Below are positions 44,939 to 53,960 of a stretch of 64,000 nt of DNA, one piece after another; position 1 is the first letter of the stretch, and every line of letters starts with the position of its first letter. The position numbers were made by a program, and so were the translations under genes. The DNA is from Bin87 sp963666415. Lineage in GTDB: Bacteria; Chloroflexota; Dehalococcoidia; Lucifugimonadales; UBA3495. Location of the stretch: assembly GCA_963666415.2 (NCBI GenBank), contig CAXXPD010000003.1, positions 2,418,001 through 2,482,000 on the forward strand. The letters run 5' to 3'. Below the pieces are notes generated by a model. That model was given only the letters and a program-made list of their open reading frames with translations. It had not been told where the DNA came from and searched no databases.

Positions 44939-46396
44939 GTAACAGTTCAGGGTTGAGGGGAAGATAGGAGTTGGCGGCAGGCGACGATGGGGTTCATACC
45001 GCGGGCGCGCCAGGTACCGAACAAGGAGGCCAGGGTCATCTTGCTGTTGCTGCCCCGTTGCGACCGGGTGCGGCCGCTGACCTTACGGTTGATGACCAGG
45101 TGGCGCAAACTCCGTTCGGCGGCGTTGTTGTCCGGCGGCACGTCCGGTTCGGCCACCAAGATGAAGAGTTCCTTGATATGGCGCTTGATGCGTCGGCACA
45201 GTCGGGAGGGTGGGACAGACGGGTCGTTGAGGAAAGGCTGACAGATGGCGAGCAGTCGTCGTTCCAGAGCCAATTGGGCGGCGCGCCGTCGCTTGGCCTG
45301 GGTATAGAGTCGGTGGAGGGGGTCCGCCCAGCGCGCCGATTGTTCATCATGCGATTGTTCATCATGAGGGTAGAGGGTGCGCAGGTCGTGGCTGTCGCGC
45401 CGCAGGTGAGCCCAGCAGCGCTGCTGGGGGCCGTCGTAGTGGTGGTAGGCGGCATAGAAATCGCTGACCAGCACGCCGGAGAATGAGTCGCCCAGGGCTT
45501 CAGCCACGATTGCCTTGCCGCGGCCCCGACGCCGGAAGTAGCGCTCGGTGGGGGTGCTGAAGGTCCACACGTAGCCGTTGCTGCCGTCTTCGCGCCAGCC
45601 GGTTTCGTCGGCGTGGACCACTGGGCTGGCGCGGATGCGGTCCAGCAGCTCGGCCACCGCCGGTTGGGCCTGGTGCGCGGTCTGATGGATGGCGTTTACT
45701 ATGGCGCCTACACTGAGGTGCAGCTGGTGGACGGTGCGGAGATACCATTGGATGCTGCGGATGGGCAACCGGCCTGCTTCCCGCAGGGTGGTGATGAGAC
45801 TGATTACGATGAGACTGATTACGTTGCTGCCGAGACGCTGCCGACCCATGACCACGCCGTCCAGTTCCGCCTGGGGCAGCCGGCGTTGCTGACACACGGG
45901 CAGGTTCGGGCGATGTAGACGTGCTCGGTAACTTGCGCCGGAACCAGGGGCAACTCGATGACTTCGCGGGTGCGCTGGGTCCAGCCACCGGACAACTGGG
46001 TTCCGCAATCGGGGCAGTTTTCCACCACATGCTCCACCCGATGGGTGGGCGTCAAGCGCGGGCGGGCGAAACCGTGACGCCGTTGCTTGCTGGGTTCTTG
46101 CTGCGCCGATGGCTGCCGGCCCGATTTCGTCTTGAGGCCAGGCATTCGGGACGGGCCGCCCGGTTAGATCTCACCTTCCAGCTCGGCAATACGCCGCTCG
46201 CACCGCTCAATCACCCTCCGCTGCTCCAGAACGGTGGCCGGCAACTCGGCGATGACCGAGATGAGAACATCGTGGTCGGCGGCGGTCAGGTCAATCTCGG
46301 TATCCACTCCCCTTATATGACATAACCACCTCCCATCGTGCCAGCACCCGGCAAACCACCTGCGGCCAATTCACCTCTCCAAGTCTGAACTGTTAC
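44939..46396 (-). mobile_element. IS66-family element, copy 2
   Basis: The ends are GTAACAGTTCAG and CTGAACTGTTAC. The flanking octamers cgagttta and atcgaagg differ, so no target duplication is left. That suggests a rearrangement after insertion. It abuts the IS110 target repeat. Confidence 0.85.
44947..46307 (-). pseudogene. IS66 transposase with nonsense codon, frameshift and two 15-bp duplications
   Basis: The frame starts at GTG 46307. A TAA replaces the AAA Lys codon seen in the other copies (about 46165). A one-base loss near 45900 shifts the frame right after YIARTCP. The rest, HADETGWREDGSNGYVWTFS and DNNAAERSLRHLVINRK, is readable. Two in-frame tandem 15-bp duplications add five residues each: VISLI repeated at 45793-45822, and HDEQS repeated at 45337-45366. 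It is non-functional. Confidence 0.88.
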
Positions 46397-46443
46397 ATCG
46401 AAGGCGATGTGGATGCCGTCGGGGTAACTGCGTGGTAGCATCT
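46397..46443 (+). repeat. Left half of the IS110 copy-2 target repeat
   Basis: It is homologous to 15095-15134 (aaggcgatg, then tggtagcatct) and ends in the CT core where IS110 copy 2 begins. Confidence 0.65.
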
Positions 46444-46487
46444 TGTATCCTGACTTTGGCCCGCGACAATAGCTCATATGTGGCGGT

Positions 46488-46617
46488 CCGGAGCGCGGCA
46501 GACCGGTAGCATCTGGGTCATGGTAGACCGTTCAATAGCAGGGGTCGCCGCGTTCCCTAACGGTAGAACCCGTACAGTTGCCTGGGCCAATCGAGCCCGC
46601 ATCGTGCAAGGAAGGGT
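46488..46617 (+). ncRNA. Candidate IS110 bridge RNA, copy 2
   Basis: The outer stem ggagcgcggc/gccgcgttcc differs from copy 1 by paired changes. The inner hairpin is ggtc-atggta-gacc. The internal-loop strand GGTAGCATCT (46505-46514) equals the genomic left target plus core (46434-46443), 10 of 10. The opposite strand CAATAG (46533-46538) is the reverse complement of CTATTG, the core plus right target. The second hairpin (ACCC/GGGT stem, against GCCCG/CGGGC in copy 1) holds the conserved ACAGTTG (46574-46580) and GTGCAAG (46604-46610), which match the element ends. Confidence 0.8.
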
Positions 46618-46647
46618 CAACACTGAAACAGGAGGTAAGGAGGTAAG

Positions 46648-47786
46648 ATGGAAGGAGAACCGAGGTTCGTAGGCATTGATGTCTCAAAGGCGCAGTTGGA
46701 CGTTGCGGTCCGGCCTACGGGGAAGCGATGGGTCCTGCCCTACGATGAGACCGGAATTGAGGGACTGATCCCCCAGATAGTGGACCTGGAGCCTGCCTTG
46801 GTGTTGCTGGAGGCTACGGGCGGCTTGGAGCTGCCCTTGGTGGCCGCCCTGGCCGCTGCGGCACTGCCGGTGGTGGTGGTCAACCCACGCCAGGTCCGGG
46901 ACTTCGCCAGGGCCACCGGAACGCTGGCCAAGACCGACACTCTGGACGCGGGGGTCCTGGCCCATTTCGCCGACGCCGTCCGTCCTGAGGTGCGCCCCCT
47001 CAAGGACGCCGAGACCCAGGTCCTCAACTCGCTGACTGCCCGCAGGCGCCAGGTGATGACCATGCTGGTCTCCGAGAAGAACCGGCTGGGTACCGCCAGC
47101 GGCGCCGTTAGTCCCCGCATTGAAGCCCACATCGCGTGGTTGGAACAAGAGTTGAGCGACTTGGATAAGGGGCTACGTCAGACTTTGCGCCAGAGTCCAG
47201 TGTGGCGTGAGAAGGATGACCTGCTCCGCACGGTTCCCGGCGTGGGCCCGCAGCTATCGCTGACCTTGCTGGCGCATCTGCCAGAACTGGGCACGCTGGA
47301 TCGCAAGCAGATTGCTGCCCTAGAAACGCGGCCGGAACCCCCGATGCTTCGGGAAATGGGGTATTCCCTACGCCGATTATCGACGCATAAATGGATCGTC
47401 CGGACGCTTTGCATACATCATGACGGCGAAGGCGACAATAATACGTCTGATGCTCAACGCCAAAAACTTGGCAAATTGGCTTTCCGGCCAGACTTCTAGT
47501 CGGCGTGGCTCCCTACAACCGCGACAGCGGCACCCGGCGGGGCAAACGCGCCGTCTGGGGCGGACGCTCCCGGGTGCGGGCCGTCCTCTACATGGGAGCG
47601 TTGGTAGCCAGCCGCCACAACCCTGCTATCCGGGACTTCTACCAGAGGCTGCTGGCAGCTGGTAAGCCGAAAAAGGTGGCGCTGATCGCGTCCATGCGCA
47701 AACTGCTGGTTACGCTCAACGCCATGCTCAAACATGGCTACCCTTGGCGCGATATGACTCAGCCAGTCGTCGCTCATGCCTGTTGA
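46648..47786 (+). pseudogene. IS110 transposase interrupted by a small insertion
   Basis: The 5' part has the DEDD residues (GIDVSKAQLDVAV; LEATGGLELPL; KTDTLDAGVLAHFA). At 47321 the frame enters a 174-bp foreign segment. The Tnp domain resumes after 47498 with VGVAPYNRDSGTRRGKR, retaining the catalytic Ser, and ends at 47786. Insert plus TA duplication is 176 bp, so the frame is shifted and the protein is inactive. The SD is AGGAGGTAAG before ATG 46648. Confidence 0.9.
47323..47496. mobile_element. 174-bp MITE-like insertion in the IS110 transposase
   Basis: It is flanked by TA on both sides (47321-47322, 47497-47498). The ends are an imperfect 15-bp inverted pair, GAAACGCGGCCGGAA and GAAGTCTGGCCGGAA. 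TA duplication is the habit of IS630/Tc1-mariner-mobilised elements. There is no coding capacity. Confidence 0.65.
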
Positions 47787-47803
47787 CTTTCAAGACAGTT
47801 GCT

Positions 47804-47935
47804 ATTGGGTGCTCCTGGTTTCGGGTCGGTTTTGTGTTTCCAAAACCATTATCCCCGAAGCACCGGAGCGCTTTCTTACCTCTTCAGCACGCCGCGACAC
47901 TCATCTTTTCGGTGGATTGGGGCTAAATCAAAGCG
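47804..47935 (+). repeat. Right half of the IS110 copy-2 target repeat
   Basis: It is homologous to 15135-15255: attgggtg, ttatccccgaagcac, agcacgccgcgacactc and ggtggattggggct. The following 47936-48048 shows nothing recognisable. Confidence 0.65.
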
Positions 47936-48048
47936 TGGCCAATTGTCCACTCTCCGGCGGTCCGCCGGCAAGTGCGGCCGACGGGCCACTATCTCGCGCG
48001 GCCAGATATGCCAGGTCGCCCGCGCCACCATAGGGCCCTCACCAACGT

Positions 48049-48144
48049 ATGCTGGCGGTTGCCAACCTCAGAAAGGTGGCGCTCACCGCGTTTGTGCGGA
48101 AATTCCTTACCATCCTAAACAGCATGGTGAGAAACCGCCTCTAC
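48049..48144 (+). pseudogene. IS110 transposase C-terminal scrap
   Basis: The frame LRKVALTAFVRKFLTILNSM matches the C-terminal block KKVALIASMRKLLVTLNAM of the neighbouring IS110. No other part of a gene remains. Confidence 0.6.
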
Positions 48145-48274
48145 CGGAACCCAACTTCATCAAGTCCCGTGGTTTTCAAGACGATTGCTTTTTTCCGCAT
48201 CTTCAACAGCTTCAAACCGACGCACGAGCCGTCAATGTGGCCAACTTTGCCACCGCCGATTACAAGTGTGCCGC

Positions 48275-49510
48275 TCAGTCGAACACGCCGCCGATGGCGC
48301 AATCTTCCACTTCGTCGTCGGACATGCCCAGCAATTCCCGCAGCACGTAGGTCATGTCTGCTCCGAAGGCCGGCGCACCCTTGGTGACACTGCCGGGAGT
48401 GCGGGACAGCTTGTAGGGCGCACTCTCTATGGTCCGATACTCTCCCTGGTGATCCAGGACAGGTCGGAAGAAACCCCGCTCCTTTAACTGGGGGTCGTGC
48501 GAAAGATCGGCCCCGGTCTGGACCACCCCGGCTGCGACGCCTGCCTCTTGAAGGAGGCCCATCACGTCTTCCGCAGTGTGTTGGTTGGTCCAAGATTCCA
48601 CGAAGGAATCCAGTGCGTCGGCGTTACGCCATCGGGCATTGTCGGTAGCGAACCGTTGGTCTTCAGCCCATTGTGGGCTGCCCCTGACGTCTACGAAGGC
48701 GCGCCATTCTTCGTGGGAGAACATGGAGATAGCCACCCATCGGTCCTCTCCCCGACAGCGGTACGCGCCGTGGGGAGCGCCGCCGCCATACGGCAAGCGA
48801 TTGCCCGCGCGAGCCGAGGCCGCGGCGGGTCCGTTGACGCTCATGTCCAACACCAGGGTTTCCAACAGAGACGACAGGGACTCGAACTGGGAAACGTCGA
48901 GCCACTGCCCTCGCCCGGTCTTGGCCCAGTGAATTAGGGCGAGCAGCACCGCTTGCGCCCCGGCCATGCCGCCGACGGCACCACTGTACGCGCTGGCCGG
49001 CCCACTTGGGTCGGTATCTGGAAACCCGGTCAACTGGGTGAACCCCGACCAAGCCTGGAGCGTCTGGCCGTAGCTGACCCGGTCTTTCCATGGTCCGGTG
49101 CGGCCAAATCCGGACATGCTGAGCATGATTATGCTGGGATTGATGGGCCTAATGGAGTCGTAATCGAGGCCCCAGGAGGGCATCACCCGCCCGCTGAAGT
49201 TTTCCGCCACCACGTCGGACACTGCCACGAGCCGCTTGGCGATGTCGACGGCTTGGGGGGTCTTCATGTTTAGGGATATGGACAGCTTGCCTGCGTTCCA
49301 GTTGTGGCGTTGGCCCAATCCCCTGGCAGTGGCGGACGCCGGGCCGCCGATGACCGAAAGGGCGTTGTTGGACTCGACCTTGATGACTTCCGCGCCCTGG
49401 TCGGAGAGAATCCGCGTGGCTGAAGGCCCGGCGTGAATCCAGGTGAAGTCCAGCACTCGGATGCCCTGGAGGGCGACGGCGGTCTGATGCGAATCACTCA
49501 TCAAGTCCAT
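48275..49510 (-). CDS. CaiB/BaiF (type III) CoA-transferase family protein
   Basis: 411 aa. It has RVLDFTWIHAGPSATRILSD, the CoA-binding HNWNAGKLSISLNMKTPQA, SMSGFGRTGPW and TGRGQWLDVSQFES. The family moves CoA between carboxylic acids through an aspartyl thioester. By spacing from G-x-G-Q, the expected Asp position reads SAYSGAVGGM, with no Asp. The second CoA-transferase-like gene is transcribed just before it, so a heteromeric enzyme is possible. Start is ATG 49510 or 49501. Confidence 0.85.
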   Translation of the reverse strand: MDLMSDSHQTAVALQGIRVLDFTWIHAGPSATRILSDQGAEVIKVESNNALSVIGGPASATARGLGQRHNWNAGKLSISLNMKTPQAVDIAKRLVAVSDVVAENFSGRVMPSWGLDYDSIRPINPSIIMLSMSGFGRTGPWKDRVSYGQTLQAWSGFTQLTGFPDTDPSGPASAYSGAVGGMAGAQAVLLALIHWAKTGRGQWLDVSQFESLSSLLETLVLDMSVNGPAAASARAGNRLPYGGGAPHGAYRCRGEDRWVAISMFSHEEWRAFVDVRGSPQWAEDQRFATDNARWRNADALDSFVESWTNQHTAEDVMGLLQEAGVAAGVVQTGADLSHDPQLKERGFFRPVLDHQGEYRTIESAPYKLSRTPGSVTKGAPAFGADMTYVLRELLGMSDDEVEDCAIGGVFD

Positions 49511-49538
49511 TCAAACTCTGGATACCTTTACGAAAACG

Positions 49539-49632
49539 GTCATTGCGAGCGAAGCGTGGCGATCTCGAACCCGAAGCTTGGATCGCTGCTACTGGAACGG
49601 GATTGCCGCGTCGCTACGCTCCTCGCAATGAC
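49539..49632. repeat. Dispersed palindromic repeat, short copy 6
   Basis: The arms are gtcattgcgagcgaagcgtgg and gctcctcgcaatgac. The outer gcgtaccca ends are missing. It lies between the two CoA-transferase-like genes. Confidence 0.7.
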
Positions 49633-49640
49633 AACATTGT

Positions 49641-50882
49641 TCAAAGGCCTCCCCTGGCAGAAAGGCGTTTCAGATCTTCCGGTGAGAGACCCAGGATGCC
49701 GGAAAGGACCTCAGCGTTGTGCTCCCCAGGGGCGGGAGCCGTCCGGCGTGGTTGGCGTGGGGAATCGGTGAGGCGGTACGGGTCGCCTGGGTATACCATG
49801 GACGGGCCGTCGTCCGAAGACTCGACGGTCGTCAGGTATCCCCTGCTCCAAAGTTGCTCGTTTTCCAGGATTTCATCGGGCGTGGCGGCGGGACCCCACG
49901 GATGGTGGTTAGACTGGCCGAACTCGGTTATCTCCTTCCTGGTGTGAAGCAGGGCCCACTGCTGGATAAGGCCCTCGATATGGCCCGAATGCTCGCCCCG
50001 CAGGATGAAATGGTCGTTGTATGTTTCGTCCATCAGGTCGCCGGCCATGCCGTCCCGATCCATCCAGGCCCGCAGGTCGTCCCACGCCTGCCGGGTGTTG
50101 GTGGTGATACTGGCGTAGCCGTCGCTGCACCGCCAAGTGGCGACGAACTGGCCGCCGTGGCGGAAGCCGCACCGCACCGCCGACTCGCCGGTGTAGTTGT
50201 AGGTTGTGTTGACATGCTCGGTGGTGGCGGCCACCGCCTCCTGCATAGAAACGTCGATGTACTGTCCTTCCCCGGTCACCATGCGATGGTACAAGGCCAG
50301 CAATATGGCGATGTAAGCGCGGTTCGAGGCGGTGTGGTAGGCGTGAGACCCCCACAATCGGGTGGGCGGAGTATGGGGCCAGCCGGTGACGTACATGTAC
50401 CCGCCCATGGCAAAACCCACCAGGTCGGACGCCCTGAAATCGCGATAGGGGCCGGTTTGCCCGAAGGGCGTGATGGACGCGTACACCAGTCCGGACGAGT
50501 CCGCCGCCAGGCTCTCGTATCCCAAACCCAGAGAGTCCATGTACACGGGCGGGCAGGTCTCCAGCAGCACGTCGGAGGCGAGGGCAAGCTTGCGAAGTAA
50601 CGCCGCCCCTTCTGATGAGCGTATATCCAGGGTCACGCTGCGCTTGTTGGTGTTGAAGTGGAGCCAATGCAAACTGCGACCCGGGCCGGGCTGGCCGTCG
50701 ACGAAGGGACCAATGCCGCGCATGGGGTCGCCACCCGGCGGCTCGATCTTGATAACGTCGGCGCCCATGTCGGCCATCAGCTTGCCGCAGTAGACGCCCA
50801 TAGGGCCGGTCAGGTCCAACACCCGGTAACCGTTGAGCGGTAGGGACGACCCGGAATTCGATTGTTCACCAGCGGCGGTCAT
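49641..50882 (-). CDS. CaiB/BaiF CoA-transferase family protein, second member
   Basis: About 413 aa from ATG 50882; a TTG extension to 50918 looks unlikely. It has LNGYRVLDLTGPMGVYCGKL, WLHFNTNKRSVTLDI and TGEGQYIDVSMQEAVAATTE. As in the downstream partner, the usual catalytic Asp position carries other residues (SHAYHTASNRAY). The family acts on CoA thioesters in catabolism of carboxylic acids. It is co-directional with the first member, 131 bp apart. Confidence 0.85.
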   Translation of the reverse strand: MTAAGEQSNSGSSLPLNGYRVLDLTGPMGVYCGKLMADMGADVIKIEPPGGDPMRGIGPFVDGQPGPGRSLHWLHFNTNKRSVTLDIRSSEGAALLRKLALASDVLLETCPPVYMDSLGLGYESLAADSSGLVYASITPFGQTGPYRDFRASDLVGFAMGGYMYVTGWPHTPPTRLWGSHAYHTASNRAYIAILLALYHRMVTGEGQYIDVSMQEAVAATTEHVNTTYNYTGESAVRCGFRHGGQFVATWRCSDGYASITTNTRQAWDDLRAWMDRDGMAGDLMDETYNDHFILRGEHSGHIEGLIQQWALLHTRKEITEFGQSNHHPWGPAATPDEILENEQLWSRGYLTTVESSDDGPSMVYPGDPYRLTDSPRQPRRTAPAPGEHNAEVLSGILGLSPEDLKRLSARGGL

Positions 50883-50978
50883 TTGGGGAGCATTGTAGCA
50901 TCGGCCGGGGATGTGCAATGTACACCGCCGTAAGACGGCAAGGCCTTTCGATTAACACCGGTAAGTCCTTTGGTCGCT

Positions 50979-51079
50979 GTCATTGCGAGGAGTCCGCCTC
51001 CGGCGGACGAAGTGGCAATACCGTCGGTGAAGATACTGTGGTTTCTCATCGAGATAGCCACGCTGCGCTCGCAATGACC
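50979..51079. repeat. Dispersed palindromic repeat, short copy 7
   Basis: The arms are gtcattgcgaggag and ctcgcaatgac, around gtccgcctccggcggac, itself a small hairpin. It lies between divergent genes. Confidence 0.7.
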
Positions 51080-51210
51080 ATGGGAACAATCGAATGACCG
51101 TGCATATGACGGTCGGGCAATCATCCACCACGGCATATTTGCTAAAATGCCCCCACCTGACCCACCATTGTCCCGATGCAACAAGTGCTCCGATGCAACA
51201 AGGAGGCGAT

Positions 51211-52581
51211 ATGACCACAACGATTTACGATGCCGAGCGCAGCGATATTTCCATTGCCGTGGGCGGCGACGCCATGATCACCCGCCGGATGCGGGCCTTC
51301 CAGGAACCCCGGTTCCTCAAGCTGGTGGACATTCTCCGGGGAGCCGACGTTTCCCTGGTCAACCTAGAGATGCTGTTCCACGACTACGAGAGCAGCTGGC
51401 AGTGGAGCAGCGCCACCTATACCCGGTCCGACCCCCGCAACCTGGATGAGCTGAAGTGGATGGGCATCGACGCCGTGACCACCGCCAACAACCACTCCTT
51501 CGACTTTTCCGAGGGCGGTTTCCTGACTACCCTGGAGCACTGCCGGGAGATCGACCTGGCATACGCCGGCGGCGGCCGCAACCTGGACGAGGCCCGTTCT
51601 CCCACTTACGTGGACTCGGCCCGGGGCCGGGTGGCAGTGATGGGCGCCACTAGCACCTTCAGCGAGCAGTCCCGGGCCGGCGCCGGCCGCCCTGATTTCG
51701 CCGGTCGCCCGGGGGTCAACGCTCTGCGCCACGACATCACCCACCACGTACAGCAGGACGTGTTCGACGCCCTGCACCGGGCCAACCTGGAGCTGGGGTA
51801 CGAGGAGGAGCACGCCTTCTACCGCCACTTCGGCTTCCGGGGCAACGAAGATGCGCCGGACGACGGCACCGAAATGGAATTCCTGGACCACAAGTTCATC
51901 CTGGACGAGGAGTTCGCCGTCCGCACCGCTCTGAACGAGGATGACCGACTGGGCATCGGCAACTGGATCCGGGGAGCGCAGACGCAGTCGGAGTGGCAGG
52001 TCTATGGGGTGCACTGCCACGAGAGCGGGCCCGCGGGCGACTTCCACGGCCATTCCCGCATGTCGCCGCCCCACTTCCTGATGGACTTTGCCCGCTGGAC
52101 CATCGACCAGGGCTGCGCCGCCTTCGTAGGCCACGGCCCCCACTTCCTGCGTGGCATCGAGATTTACAAAAATCGGCCCATTTTCTATAGCCTGGGCAAC
52201 TTCATCTTCCAGAATGAAAGCGTTCTGTGGCTACCCCACGAGGCCTACCGCCGTTTCGGGCTGGACTTCAACAGCACCCCCGGCGATTACCTGGACACCC
52301 GCTCCGGCGGCGGCACCCGCGCCTTTGCCGCCGACCCGGTGTTCTGGCAGAGCGTGGTGGCGGTGTGCAACTACGCCGGCGGCGACCTGAAAGAGGTTAT
52401 CCTGCACCCCATCGATATGGGCTTTGGCCGTCCCATTCCCCAGCGAGGCCGCCCAGTGCTGGCGGAAGAACCCATAGCCCGCCAAACCCTGCAGTGGCTG
52501 CAGGAGGTTTCCCGACCCTTCGGCACTGAGATTGCCATCGAGGAAGCGAACGGGGATTTGGTGGGGGTGATACGGGTTTAG
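51211..52581 (+). CDS. CapA-like (poly-gamma-glutamate synthesis-type) metallophosphoesterase-fold protein
   Basis: 456 aa from ATG 51211 (AAGGAGG SD); the open frame upstream to 51094 overlaps a repeat. CapA-type motifs are present: ISIAVGGDAMITRRM, SLVNLEMLFHD (N-x-E), AVTTANNHSFDFSEGGFL (N-N-H), AAFVGHGPHFLRGIEIYKN (G-H-x-P-H) and PIFYSLGNFIFQN. No signal peptide or membrane helix is present, unlike classic CapA. Family members act on gamma-glutamyl polymers or related amides. Substrate is not known. It ends at a strong terminator. Confidence 0.85.
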   Translation: MTTTIYDAERSDISIAVGGDAMITRRMRAFQEPRFLKLVDILRGADVSLVNLEMLFHDYESSWQWSSATYTRSDPRNLDELKWMGIDAVTTANNHSFDFSEGGFLTTLEHCREIDLAYAGGGRNLDEARSPTYVDSARGRVAVMGATSTFSEQSRAGAGRPDFAGRPGVNALRHDITHHVQQDVFDALHRANLELGYEEEHAFYRHFGFRGNEDAPDDGTEMEFLDHKFILDEEFAVRTALNEDDRLGIGNWIRGAQTQSEWQVYGVHCHESGPAGDFHGHSRMSPPHFLMDFARWTIDQGCAAFVGHGPHFLRGIEIYKNRPIFYSLGNFIFQNESVLWLPHEAYRRFGLDFNSTPGDYLDTRSGGGTRAFAADPVFWQSVVAVCNYAGGDLKEVILHPIDMGFGRPIPQRGRPVLAEEPIARQTLQWLQEVSRPFGTEIAIEEANGDLVGVIRV

Positions 52582-52616
52582 AGGGACAGGTTTAGGAGAA
52601 CGGGTTTGCCCTTCGC

Positions 52617-52642
52617 ACGCCCGGGAAAAGCTTCCCGGGCGT
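52617..52642 (+). terminator. Terminator after the CapA-like gene
   Basis: A perfect 11-bp stem, acgcccgggaa/ttcccgggcgt, has a 4-nt loop and is followed by a T-rich stretch. Confidence 0.8.
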
Positions 52643-52708
52643 TTCGCTTTGCTGACGGGCCTTATGCGTCCAGCTCTCGATGATTGGCGAAGGAAGACGT
52701 ACCGGCTG

Positions 52709-53156
52709 CTACGGTGTATTGAACTGGACCAGGATGCCATCAGGGTCGTATACGTAGATGCTGCGGATGTCTCCATGGGGGCCGGTAAAGGACTCAATGG
52801 GGCCGGCCAGTTCAACGCCCTTGTTGACCAGTTCATCGGTTAGCGTCTTCACGTCGGCGACTCCGAAGGAGATATGGCTGATGCCCACCATGTCCAGTTT
52901 GATGGGTTGCCCATCGGGCTCATCGCCGGGATGGCTGGTGAGCGTCAGCGTAGGTGGTGGCCCCATTTCCATAGGCAAGGCTGACCCAGCGGCGGGCCTG
53001 GCGCTGGCGTAGATAGTTGTGCAGGCGTCCTCCCTCGGTGGGGTCGGTCATGCGGTCGCCCAGGACCGTCATTCCCAATATGTCCCGATAAAATGCCAGA
53101 GACCGGTCCATGTCACTTACACAGATTCCGATGTGGGTAACGCAAGTTGCTTCCAT
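52709..53156 (-). pseudogene. VOC-superfamily (glyoxalase-like) protein with a frameshift
   Basis: The N-terminal half (MEATCVTHIGICVSDMDRSL, then GMTVLGDRMTDPTEGGRLHN) and the C-terminal half (ISHISFGVADVKTLTDELV, then SIYVYDPDGILVQFNTP) lie in different frames joined near 53010. Together they form one complete VOC module with metal-type His and Glu positions. A one-base indel, biological or technical, separates them. VOC enzymes are metal-dependent isomerases or dioxygenases. The intact VOC gene lies just upstream on the same strand. Confidence 0.75.
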
Positions 53157-53183
53157 GATATTCCCCTCCCCCCAGATAGCTTC

Positions 53184-53594
53184 CTAATCCAGGGGCAATT
53201 TGTAGAGCCATCCCGGCTCCGATATATCCAGAACCTGCCCGTTGGGACCAGACCACTTCTCCTCGGCGCGAGGCGGACTAGGTTCGCCGTCCCCCGCTAG
53301 TTCGCGTCGGACAATCTCCTCTCCGTGAATCTCCTGGAGCCTGGCTCCCGTATCCTCCAGGCTGTCGACCTGGAATCCGATGTGATGGATACCGCTGTAG
53401 TTCTCGCCATTGGGGCCGACGTCGGCGTCCTCGTCGGTCTTCCACTTGAGGATGGTCAGGTTGATGTCGCCGTCGGAGAGCTGGATCTGTCGGGCGTTTC
53501 GCGCGACTTCGAAGAGGTCGAAGCCTTCCTTGTAGAACTTTGCCACCGCATCCGGGTCCTCGCAGGTGATAGCAATGTGCTTGATTTTAGCCAT
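53184..53594 (-). CDS. VOC-superfamily protein
   Basis: 136 aa from ATG 53594 (GGGGGTG upstream). The paired beta-alpha-beta-beta-beta pattern has KIKHIAITCEDPDAVAKFYK at the N-terminus and YSGIHHIGFQVDSLED in the second half, ending SGPNGQVLDISEPGW. The His and Glu positions of the metal site are plausible. The reaction is unknown. It is followed by a second, broken VOC gene 28 bp downstream. Confidence 0.82.
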   Translation of the reverse strand: MAKIKHIAITCEDPDAVAKFYKEGFDLFEVARNARQIQLSDGDINLTILKWKTDEDADVGPNGENYSGIHHIGFQVDSLEDTGARLQEIHGEEIVRRELAGDGEPSPPRAEEKWSGPNGQVLDISEPGWLYKLPLD

Positions 53595-53669
53595 AAGGGC
53601 ACCCCCAAACTGATTTTGGGGCATTATAGCCCGCATCCCAAGTATTGGAACATCCTCCATCTGGCTCCC

Positions 53670-53785
53670 ACGCCTACCCAGTTTGTCATCGCGAGAAGGG
53701 CCGCGACGTGGCGATCTCGTTCCCGGAAGGGTGACCATTACCCCGACGAGATTGCCGCTCCCACATCGAGTATGGGGTGGCAATG
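53670..53785. repeat. Dispersed palindromic repeat, degenerate copy 8
   Basis: acgcctaccca and gtcatcgcgag on the left match the family. The right arm has decayed to tggcaatga. Confidence 0.5.
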
Positions 53786-53960
53786 AAACCGAAAACCGAA
53801 AAACCCCTGGCAGATTCGGTCTAACCGTTGCCGGTTGTCGTTGTAATATTAGTGACACTTCCTGCTTTGACTTTATCCCAGCGACCTGCGAGGTACGAAA
53901 CCCATGAGCGCTGTTGTTGTCCAGCGATTCTGTCCTATTAAATGAAAAGCGAAAATGATG

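Larger units (their letters stand above)
46444..47803 (+). mobile_element. IS110-family element, copy 2
   Basis: It lies between CT cores at 46442-46443 and 47802-47803. It starts TGTATCC and ends acagttg. Joining its flanks reproduces the uninterrupted sequence at 15125-15143. Its transposase is split by a 174-bp insertion. Confidence 0.85.

Noticed and set aside
48255..48264. A third IS1182-like end (gccgattaca)
   Set aside because: Only ten bases match and the neighbouring sequence does not continue the IS1182 end.
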